64,000 bases of DNA from Rhizoctonia solani (Eukaryota; Basidiomycota; Agaricomycetes; Cantharellales; Ceratobasidiaceae). A program made the translations under genes and the position numbers. This document shows positions 56,343 through 64,000 of this stretch, piece after piece; within the stretch, counting starts at the first letter, position 1, and each line of letters begins with the position of its first letter. The stretch spans positions 1,550,001-1,614,000 of the forward strand of contig NC_057378.1 in assembly GCF_016906535.1 (NCBI RefSeq), read 5' to 3'. The notes below the pieces were generated by a model. The model saw only the letters and a program-made list of their open reading frames with translations. It was not told the DNA's origin and did not search any database.

Positions 56343-58091
56343 GCAGAGGAAGCCTTGTCGTGCCTTCAAGCTCTAGGGCTGGACTTTGAGCTGGAAAAGT
56401 GCAAACTCATTCACTTTGCCAAATCAGGTCAGTCCCTTAAAGACAACCCACCAATCAACATACCGCGCCCAACAGGCGTTGCCCACAGGGTCTTTGCCAC
56501 CACTACAACCATTCGATGGCTTGGTTTCTTCCTCGACCGGCGACTTGACTTCAAAGACCACGTCAAGAAATGCGCAATTAAAGGGCTATCCGTCATATCT
56601 GGCCTCAAGCTCTTGGCCAATATTGTCCGTGGACTTTCCGTCGCTCACGCGCGCATCCTATTCAAAGCCTGCGTACTCCCAATCCTCACATATGGTTCTG
56701 CTATCTGGTATAGAGGCACACAACAGAATGGTCTTATTGAACCCTTAGTTAAGGCCCAGAACGTTGGCCTAAGATGGCTGTTAGGTGCCTTCCGAACGTC
56801 ACCCATTGGCGCCCTCAAACATCTTGCCTCAATCCCACCCATGCACATTGCCCTGGCCAGACTATCCAGGAACGCCTCCACCCGCCTCTCCACGCTTCCT
56901 CCTTGTTCGGAAGTTGCCCAACGTCTCCCCCGCAAATGGGACACTCACAACCCCGACCGCCCCGACTGCTTGAGGTCCAAAACCAAAACCCGCGTTTCAC
57001 CTATTGTCCACCTAGTGGGACTTTCCCACCCCAAGTGCAAAAATATCATACCATACCTAGTACCACCCTGGGAAGCCCCTCACTCTTGGGGCAATCGTCT
57101 CAAATCCTACCCTCCACCAAAACACCTTTCCCGCAATTCCTGCAAAGAATTTGCCAAAAAACTTAGACGGCAAATCACTTCCCTCACCACCGACGAATCC
57201 GTAGTCTGCTTTACCAACGGTTCCAAACGGGTGGTCAATGGATGTTGCCGTGTAGGGATAGGGTTCACCATCCAACACCATGGCGTAGAAATCAACCATA
57301 ACTCAGCCAACCTTGGGCCAAGGTTTGAAGTTTTTGATGCCGAAATGCTTGCCCTAGCCCTCGCCCTTAAAACCGCAGCCTCTCAGGCAAGAAGACTCAA
57401 CTCCCACTCAATCATCCTATTCGCGGACAATCAGGCAGCCGTCTCCTTGATTACGTCTTTAGACAAACACCCAGGCCAATTCGCCTCTATCGCATTCCGC
57501 AAAGCGGTCGACAAATTCCTCCACGAAGCTCCCGAGAACCGGATAAAAGTCTGCTGGGTACCAGGCCACAACGGAATCGAAGGGAACAAACGGGCAGACC
57601 GACTTGCAAACGATGGGGGCTCTAAACCCCCAATCTCTATCCTCAACCAATCGCTCACATGGTCCAAAGCCCAATCCACCCACCAGGCGAGCCGTACCTG
57701 GGGTCGCGAATGGGCGTCTCAACCACACTCGCTATTTGTCACCAACCATATCCGACGTCCCCCATCCCTCACGCTCGCTCGATTTGCTAGGACATACCGC
57801 GGGCACAGATCGACTCATGCACGCCTCAACCAGATCATTTTGGGCCACGGCTTCTTTGGCGAATACCGCGAGCGATTCCGCCCTGACGATGACCCGAGCT
57901 GCCCCTGCGGCCAGCCCCGGCAAACTCTCGATCATGTCCTTCGCGACTGCCATATACACACTGAGGCTCGCAATTTCCTCCGGAGGGTGTCCGGGCCGAT
58001 GCTTGACTCTATTCTTTTCGGTACTCAAGCTGGCCTTGAGGCACTCGCTCAATTCCTCGGCGCGTCAAACGCCTTCTCGCTCTACCCTTAG
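56343..58091 (+). CDS. C-terminal part of LINE ORF2: RT thumb and RNase H
   Basis: 582 codons open to the left junction, without a genuine start codon. It begins in the RT C-terminus (LDFELEKCKLIHFAKSG, IRWLGFFLDRRLDFKDHVKK, ILFKACVLPILTYGSAIWYR). An RNase H domain follows: VVCFTNGSKRVVNGCCRVGI, then EVFDAEMLALALALK, IILFADNQAAVSLI and VCWVPGHNGIEGNKRADRLA. The first catalytic position is Asn (AAC at 57216-57218) where TDGS is usual; the other acidic residues are present. A cysteine/histidine motif near the end (CPCGQPRQTLDHVLRDC then HIH) matches the C-terminal CCHC-type knuckle of RNase H-bearing fungal LINEs (Tad/I-like). It is not functional alone. Confidence 0.9.
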   Translation, partial: AEEALSCLQALGLDFELEKCKLIHFAKSGQSLKDNPPINIPRPTGVAHRVFATTTTIRWLGFFLDRRLDFKDHVKKCAIKGLSVISGLKLLANIVRGLSVAHARILFKACVLPILTYGSAIWYRGTQQNGLIEPLVKAQNVGLRWLLGAFRTSPIGALKHLASIPPMHIALARLSRNASTRLSTLPPCSEVAQRLPRKWDTHNPDRPDCLRSKTKTRVSPIVHLVGLSHPKCKNIIPYLVPPWEAPHSWGNRLKSYPPPKHLSRNSCKEFAKKLRRQITSLTTDESVVCFTNGSKRVVNGCCRVGIGFTIQHHGVEINHNSANLGPRFEVFDAEMLALALALKTAASQARRLNSHSIILFADNQAAVSLITSLDKHPGQFASIAFRKAVDKFLHEAPENRIKVCWVPGHNGIEGNKRADRLANDGGSKPPISILNQSLTWSKAQSTHQASRTWGREWASQPHSLFVTNHIRRPPSLTLARFARTYRGHRSTHARLNQIILGHGFFGEYRERFRPDDDPSCPCGQPRQTLDHVLRDCHIHTEARNFLRRVSGPMLDSILFGTQAGLEALAQFLGASNAFSLYP

Positions 58092-58383
58092 ACCTATGCA
58101 CTCTTTTCCGCTTTTCTTATTTATGATTATTTATTCTACACCTATGCTCTCTGTCTCTGTCTCTTGCGTCCGCCTGTCTCTTGTCCTGTCTCTGCGCTTG
58201 ACTGCTCGTTCTCTCGGACCTGTATGCACCCTACGTGCACAGGTTTTCTACTTACTCTCAACCGCCTTGTGTGTTCCTTTGTCTTTCCTGTCCTCTGTCT
58301 CGCCTGTCTCTCCTGGTTAGTTTTAGCCCTCGGTGTTCGACCATGTGATCGTGTCCGAGTAATAAATTGCAGTCAAAAAAAAA
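58092..58383 (+). other. LINE 3' UTR and poly(A) tail
   Basis: A pyrimidine-rich 3' UTR ending 'gtccgagtaataaattgcag' (with an AATAAA-like signal) before the A-run. Confidence 0.7.
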
Positions 58384-58399
58384 ATCCGCCAGCACGTGA

Positions 58400-59207
58400 C
58401 CCTAGTCTAGGACTGGATCGGGGGGGGGGGGTAACCCAGTAGCCCCTATTCGGCGATCTATCTGAGAGGAGCCCGATCACTGTGGACTTTTTAATCTGGG
58501 ACCAATAGTGTTATCAGTGAAGGGGAGCTACTGGATTAACCCTATTGATTGACCCAGACTCTCTTCCAGAGAATCTGGTTTACCTGACTACAGTCACCAT
58601 CCATCCCACCAGAATCTCACGCAACTCTTTTCTTTCATCCCACATAATAATCCGCCCTGCGGCTAAGAAGAGTGGCTATCTGACCCGCGAGTCTCCCCTG
58701 CGACTTGATCCTCTGGTCTTTCTTACCGGGCCCCTCTCCCTACAGTTACCTTCCCAGTCGGTATTGGCATCTATTGCGCTTACTCCACGCCACATTTATA
58801 AACCTTCTACGTACGCTCTCATTGGTCGTATCTTTTCGAGCTGACGACACCAACTGAAATAGGCATATATTCTTGATGTGCATACATAAAACCTAACCAG
58901 ATACGTGAGAACCCAGACCCGTACGGCATAACAATATAATGACGACACCGATACCATTCTGACGGTGAGATAGTGAGCACTTTTGCCTGAAATAGCCTGG
59001 GTTTCTAAGGAAGTTTGAATTTTCCTGCCCCGTCAGGTAATGGGAGACAGCTCTAAGTCTCATGCACTGTACGTAATAATCACTTCTCGGATGTTGATAA
59101 ATGCCATGTGCCCAAACCTATTGGAACGGGACTCAAATTAAAAGGTGGTGTTGCAGTAACCGGCAGATCCTGGGATTAGCCCTTATAAAAGGCGCCCATG
59201 CAAACCT
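58400..59207. other. Intergenic, no supported gene
   Basis: Contains a G-run at about 58421-58431. A 100-codon frame (58545-58844, +) has no recognisable motif. The rest shows nothing clear. Confidence 0.35.
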
Positions 59208-59209
59208 TA

Positions 59210-60552
59210 CAGCTGTTACGAAAATAGTGTTCACTTTTAACTTTCCGCCCGTTGTGGCCCACTCGTTGCTTGGTGACTTGGTCCGTGGAACATACCACAA
59301 ATGACACATCACATGACAAGCTTGTCAATCGATTCTTAGTCCAGAAAGGTCAGCATACTCAATAGAACAGCATGCTCTTGTTACAGTGTAAGTAGGTTGC
59401 GCGTGCCCTCATCTATGGTGCGATTGTTAGCACCATATTCAGTGTGTCATTACAAAACAAGACGAGCAGGGGTATATTAGGGACCAAAGCGGTCAAACCG
59501 GAGAGTCACGCGGATAATACCATGGGTGGGGCATGTTGCGGTACTTAAACGGAATACAGCCGTAAGTAAAACAGACAACGGTATGGTCATGGTTGAAACC
59601 GGGATATAGCCCGGATACCCGTTTGTACATACATCAATGATTACATAAACTGCTCCAAGATGCAAGTCGCGTACGAAACATTAGGGAGAAGCGAGGTTTT
59701 ATACCAAGTTCCTATTGCCATCTGGGCTTGGAAGGTTTGGTGGGACATTTGGTGTTGTAGGTGTTCAATCATAAGTCTTCCACCCGAAAAAGCGCGTTTG
59801 GCACCAACAGAAGCAGCTAATTAATGTTGTTTAATTCAGTCAAACAATTGCTGTATATAGGGCTAACAATATTACCTGGCGCAGTTAAAAAATCAAGTAC
59901 CATTTGGACAACAGCTGGGCGTCACCCAAGCTCCTTGTGCCAATATCCAAGAACGCTACCATATTGAGCTACGACGTCGCTCGGAATACAGGGGCTATTT
60001 AGATAGCCTTCGATAGAGTCCTCCATGGCCCGGTAAGAGGCTGCAGTCGCAAACAACGAGTGGCGCTGGGTCCATATATTACGCTAGTGACAAAGCAAAG
60101 GCTCAGTTCAAGTGTGAAACCAAGTGTTACACACTGAACTGGTTTTACAAACAAAGTGTGAAGCTGAAACTTTTATAACAACGCATATATTCATATTTTA
60201 CATTATTTACTACGGATTTAACAAAAGTCCGACACTCATATTCCCAAAAATTTGACACTATGCACTGCTTACTCCAACCCGCAGTTGCCCGCACTAACCT
60301 GCAGGTGGAGACTGCGGTTGAGGCAAGACGCGGGTGGCTATTTCCAATTCACCCGGCCAACCGTTCCGCCGGCGCGGTTAGGACTGTGGGCTCCACTGCG
60401 GGCTTACCCGGTTGACCGCTATCCGCTTTGGTCCCTAGGGTACATTGGTAGTCGTTCACGTGAGGCGTGCTCCACGGACTAAATCACCGAACAACGAGTG
60501 GGGCTCACAGCGGGCAAAAAGTTAAAAGTGCACACTATTTCCGTAACAGCTG
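59210..60552. mobile_element. Non-autonomous DNA transposon with ~82-bp TIRs and TA duplication
   Basis: The left arm starts CAGCTGTTACGAAAATAGTG at 59210. The right arm, reverse-complemented from 60552, starts CAGCTGTTACGGAAATAGTG. The arms stay alignable to 'gtccgtgga' (59290 and 60472), about 82 bp. TA lies directly outside both ends (59208-59209 and 60553-60554), the duplication of Tc1/mariner-type elements. The 1.2-kb interior has no transposase and no long frame, so it would need an enzyme supplied in trans. Confidence 0.75.
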
Positions 60553-60554
60553 TA

Positions 60555-60875
60555 TCATCGTAGATTGCAATATAACTTATTCTGTACTTGCTCGGTAACG
60601 TGGCACCACAATTGCTAAAAATGAAGTGTTCTGAACGATTGATTAATATTTTCTGGTCCTCGGACCCAACATGTGTGGACGAATTTGATAGACATCTGGC
60701 CGTCATACACGCGGGCCTTACGATGGATCCACACTTTCTACCTCACCTCATTGACACATTCGTTCCTTGGATTCAGACGTACTCAGTTTGCATCCAGCGA
60801 TATAAACCTCGAACCAGTCCCATTACACCCCGGATCCTCCGTCTACTTCGTCCCCCATAGCACGCGTTAAGTCCA
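60555..60875 (+). promoter_or_regulatory. Upstream region of the dehydrogenase gene
   Basis: 321 bp between the TIR element and the ATG at 60876. No clear TATA box; 'gatataaacc' at about 60799 is the best candidate. A short frame across it (60588-60860) has no recognisable motif. Confidence 0.3.
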
Positions 60876-62078
60876 ATGTCTCACTCGGACCTCGCTAGTT
60901 CCGTCTGGTTTATTACAGGCTGTAGAACTGGCATGGGCAGACATTTTGCCTTGGTACGTCCGTCCAACACCATGGGTCTTGGGCAACGCATAAAACGGGT
61001 TGACGTTCATAATCTACATGCGCATACATATGACCACCTAGACGCTTTTGAGCCTGGGACAAAAAGTGATCGCGACAGCTCGAAACATCGACCGAATCCG
61101 TGATATAGAGCAAGCAGGGGCCGCAATAATGACAGTAGATGTTACTTGGTCGCCGGAAAAGCTGAAACAAGTGGCCGCAAATGCGATCGAAGTATACGGA
61201 AGAATAGACTATTTGATCAACAACGCTGGGTGAGTACATGCCTTTTCAGCTACAAGGACTTCGTTAAGTAGCCTTTGATTCATAATTAGTTATGTATGCC
61301 AAGGCGCGATTGAGGAGGTGAGCTGCCAAGAGACATATGACATCTTTAATACAAGTACGTACAGGGATTATGCTTGTCAATAACAGTTCTGATCTGACTT
61401 GACTAACAACAGACGTGTTTGGTGTTCTCAACGTCACTCGGTCATTCCTTCCCCACTTTCGTCAGCGCCGTTCTGGTGGCATCATAATCATATCTTCTAT
61501 AACATCAAGATGGTATCACCCCGGAATGACCATATATTCCGCTACGAAGGCAGCGGTATCGACGCTGGGAGAGGGGCTGAAGGCAGAAGTTGAAGGTTTA
61601 GGTATCAAGGTGCTCACGATTGATTTAGTAGGTTGCTGGAATAAAGATATCACCATGGCCTGATAGCATACTGAATAACTCGTTCGCATAATCACTTGAT
61701 AGGGGCATTTCCGAACTCCAGTGCTTGAACGCGATACAAACCTCAAGAGAGCTGCCCAGGTTATTATGGATTACAAGCCCATCAATGGCTATCTCGAAGA
61801 ATATATAGAGAGAAGAGCAGGCAATGAGCCCAACGATCCTAAGTTAGGGGTGCTACGAGTAATCGAGATAATTACTCAAAGCGGTATGGCTACCGGTAGA
61901 GAAGTACCAGCACGTATCCTTCTGGGAGCGTGAGTTTGTTCGAGCCTGCAGCCATCGATAGTACTGACTATTTATTTCGTCCGATAGTGATGGGAAAGAG
62001 CCATTTGTGAAGATATGTCAGGACATAGTTAAGCAGATTGAAGAGTGGAGCGACGTTATTTGTTCAACTAGCTATTGA
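60876..62078 (+). CDS. Short-chain dehydrogenase/reductase (SDR)
   Basis: Six exons join in frame. Start MSHSDLASSVWFITGCRTGM; the cofactor motif TGCRTGMG (TGxxxGxG) leads through an intron into TLLSLGQKVIATARN. VDVTW, then INNAG joined to YVCQGAIEEV, NVFGVLNVTRSFLPHFR, IIIISSITS and the catalytic YSATKAA (YxxxK). DL joined to GHFRTPVLERD follows, then LLGADGKEPFVKICQDIVKQ and the stop at 62078. This is a classical SDR of about 280 residues that oxidises or reduces an alcohol/ketone with NAD(P). The ARN after the second strand favours NADP. The substrate is unknown. The gene is intact, unlike the Rieske oxygenase of this window. Confidence 0.9.
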
Positions 62079-62594
62079 ATCATTTAAATACCATTGTTTG
62101 AGTCGTTGCGAATGTATCTAGGAGCTTATGGCTTCTAGTCAGTGAAAAGGAAACCAAAACCTCCCCCACTATCGAGTGGTTACAGGCTACCAGAGTGCTT
62201 ATGTGAAGCGGTGTAGTAACATATTTTCAGACTAGTCACCATACAGTGCACTCAAATTTCACTCGGCTCTTTATTCTTTCCACCCACCACTCCACTTTTG
62301 TACCCAGAGAGGATGGCCACCCGACCCGCGAGCCTCCCTCGCGTCTCATGCAGTGAAAGAGCTTGGGCAATTGCAAAGGAGTAGAATTTAGCATTGAGTT
62401 GTATCGAAGCCACTTAGTGAGAACTGGGTTGAACTAGGTTGACTCGAGGGGGCTATTTCCATGCGGCCCACTAAACGAGGTTCGATATGTTTAGATCCTG
62501 GCGGCTGATAAGATAACTATCCCATATTTATAACCGTGGCTGTGCAATGATATCCACGCCATAATTTTGATCTTGTTTTCCTCCCGCTGACCAC
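62079..62594. other. Intergenic region
   Basis: 516 bp; 3' end of the dehydrogenase and upstream of the small basic protein. A phrase 'gacccgcgagcctccc' near 62325 resembles one at 58682, too short to call a repeat. No gene. Confidence 0.35.
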
Positions 62595-62885
62595 ATGGGC
62601 AAAAGTGCAAAACTTCATAAAAGGCCTAGAAAGGTATGCAATGTACGAATCATACTTCGGAGAAGATTTATAGTCCTTCACTTTAAGGCCAAGGTCACTA
62701 GTTCCTCTGTCCAACCCCAAGCAACGAAGACCAAGGCAGATAAAGTGAAGAAGCTCAAATCTAAATCTTCTAACAGAGACCGGGAAGGACACGTGTTAGG
62801 CGGCGCGGACTATGTTACACTCATGATGGGTGGCCGAGCGAAAGCCAGGGAGGAGGCCTTGAAGTTGCCCGTCGACGAAGATTAG
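62595..62885 (+). CDS. Small basic conserved fungal protein (MGKSAKLHKR family)
   Basis: Two exons, 62595-62633 and 62688-62885, giving 78 residues: MGKSAKLHKRPRK, then AKVTSSSVQPQATKTKADKV, a Lys/Ser-rich stretch, and EGHVLGGADYVTLMMGGRAK followed by AREEALKLPVDED. The basic N-terminus and the GGADYVxLMMG block recur in small uncharacterised fungal proteins, some thought to be nucleolar or ribosome-related; that is from memory and the function is not known. No membrane segment or signal peptide. Confidence 0.75.
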   Translation: MGKSAKLHKRPRKVCNVRIILRRRFIVLHFKAKVTSSSVQPQATKTKADKVKKLKSKSSNRDREGHVLGGADYVTLMMGGRAKAREEALKLPVDED

Positions 62886-63456
62886 GTGGTCCTTACTTTT
62901 GCCGACATGGCCGGACTCAAATAAATACAGACGACCCTTCATCACTCGAGCTCAATGGGATAATACAATGGGGCCCCTGAATGATAGGCTATAGCTTTTG
63001 GGCGGTGTAGCCGCAGGCGTGGCTGCTGTTTGCATGAGCGTCCTTATTCACTGCTGTGTTGCATCTGCCTTCCAGGCTTGCGCAATTTGATGTTGGGTGT
63101 GGTTTCTACTATTTCAGGCCAGAAAGTGACCAAAATAAACCAAGTGGAACATGACAATCGTCAGACTACCGTACAACATATCAACTAATGAACCTGCACA
63201 ATCTCCGGTCACCGAGCCGAGATTAACTCATACAACCAAAAATAAAAGGGGGTACAATCGGAACCAGTGTCCATCACCGAACATCTAATGTATTTCACTG
63301 GGATGAAACGTAAACGGGCATGGGTCTGAGAATCACAGGTGTTCCCTTCGAAAAGGGGGGGGGGGTCTAAACATTGAGTCATTCAAACAGTCTTAAACCA
63401 CTCTTCGTCCAAAATCGCTCAAAGATCGACGGAGCACACATGCACTCGGCCAGGAC
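62886..63456. other. Convergent 3' region
   Basis: 571 bp between the small basic protein (+) and the CPL1-like gene (-). It contains a run of about 11 G at 63356-63366. No gene seen. Confidence 0.4.
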
Positions 63457-64000
63457 TTAGATGCGGCGTGGTGACTTCCGAATGCACTCCTGTTCACCCT
63501 TGTCGTTAACGGACAGTGCGTATCCTTTCATGCAAGTATCTAAATTCAAATCAAGTCGTCAGGAACCAAGCGAGCACGCATATAATTGAAAAACTTGCAA
63601 ATCGTGCATTTCCCCTCAGTGCAACTGGTCCCACGAACGCCAGGAAGATCAACACAAGAGATACCTAGGCCAGTCGAACTACATCCGCCACAGTTGTAAA
63701 GATCTTCAGATGGCTTGACGCACTCATAAGGTTCGTTAGGGGAACTGTGGAAACAAGGTTAGTCTCGGTTCAAATAGGCAACAAAAGGAACCCACATAGT
63801 TGCCGTTGCACGGTCGCCGTTAAGAGCCGGAGGGGGGTCAATGGGGCATGCAGTCATGGCAGACGGGCATCGTTGGAGTGTCCCATCCGGTCCCAAGATA
63901 GGTTGGTTACGTTTGGCCTTTCCATAATGACCTGAGGGCTGAGGATGGGATGTGCATGTAGACTGAGAAGAATGTTATTACTTGCAAACTTGAACATGAT
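63457..64000 (-). CDS. cpl1: CPL1-like cysteine-rich secreted protein, 3' part
   Basis: The gene enters from beyond the window edge. Readable C-terminal exons: PILGPDGTLQRCPSAMTACP then IDPPPALNGDRATATI; SPNEPYECVKPSEDLYNCGG then CSSTGLGISCVDLPGVRGTS and CTEGKCTIY; then TCMKGYALSVNDKGEQECIR with TAA at 63457. The order CPxGMTACPI, ECV, LxxCGGC, GxxCxxxPG, C, C matches the CPL1 domain of basidiomycete secreted proteins (Cryptococcus Cpl1). The last intron fits only with a GC donor (gcaagt) and a 'ttag' acceptor. The N-terminus, signal peptide included, is outside the window. The role in this fungus is unknown; secretion is inferred from the family. Confidence 0.8.

Larger units (their letters stand above)
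56343..58383 (+). mobile_element. 5'-truncated LINE with 16-bp target duplication
   Basis: ATCCGCCAGCACGTGA occurs at 56327-56342 and again at 58384-58399. The element between them ends in a run of about ten A (58375-58384), and its coding frame is open from the very first base after the left duplication. This is a textbook target-primed insertion truncated at the 5' end: ORF1, the endonuclease and most of the reverse transcriptase are missing. Confidence 0.92.

Noticed and set aside
58682..62340. Similarity between 'gacccgcgagtctccc' near 58682 and 'gacccgcgagcctccc' near 62325 as a repeat pair
   Set aside because: The match is under 20 bp and fades at once on both sides.
1..64000. CRISPR arrays, bacterial operons or rRNA genes
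   Set aside because: Intron-rich eukaryotic genes; no regularly spaced repeats and no rRNA-like blocks. No complete tRNA was recognised by eye.

Overview
The window looks like nuclear DNA of a filamentous basidiomycete, most likely an Agaricomycete of the Rhizoctonia/Ceratobasidium type. That placement is inferred from protein resemblance and gene style, not from a search. Genes are broken by many introns of about 45-60 bp with GT-AG borders. The proteins are typical of basidiomycetes: an Msb1-type morphogenesis protein, polyporopepsin-like aspartic peptidases, a CPL1-like cysteine-rich protein, fungal Zn2Cys6 and SWI3-type regulators, and chromodomain Ty3/gypsy and RNase H-bearing non-LTR elements.

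Layout. 1-6990 is a gene-poor graveyard of decayed repeats, almost free of CpG. It holds eroded LTR pieces, two 173-bp solo-LTR-like insertions with 5-bp target duplications, and one copy of a LINE/SINE-like retroposon. CpG returns abruptly near 6998. 7200-27560 is a conserved gene block: GPI-anchored secreted protein (+), Msb1 (-), an EED-like WD40 protein (-), a small type I membrane protein (-) divergent from a SWI3/RSC8 subunit (+), a Zn2Cys6 transcription factor (-), an F-box protein (+) and TFIIS (-). 28400-38440 is a decaying accessory block: a frameshifted Rieske oxygenase and three tandem aspartic peptidase genes, two broken and one open. 40147-42643 is an oligopeptide (OPT) transporter. 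43000-60600 is repeat-rich: MITE-like elements, a 3-copy dispersed repeat, a complete 6250-bp Ty3/gypsy chromovirus (49573-55822), a 5'-truncated LINE (56343-58383) and a 1343-bp element with TIRs and a TA duplication. 60876-64000 returns to genes: a short-chain dehydrogenase, a small basic protein and the 3' part of a CPL1-like gene.

The main theme is transposon biology and genome defence. The chromovirus has features of the self-priming Tf1/sushi group: a primer-binding site that pairs with the predicted 5' end of its own transcript, a GGGAAAA heptamer at the gag/pol -1 junction, a polypurine tract and a C-terminal chromodomain. Its two 561-bp LTRs differ at one base and it has a perfect CAGGC duplication, so it is young. 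Its reverse transcriptase nevertheless reads YLDN instead of YLDD. The LINE next to it has Asn for the first RNase H aspartate. Both changes, and the only LTR difference, are CpG-to-CpA transitions, the same signature that has emptied the first 7 kb of CpG. I read this as CpG-directed decay (methylation plus deamination, or a CpG-type RIP) acting on repeats.
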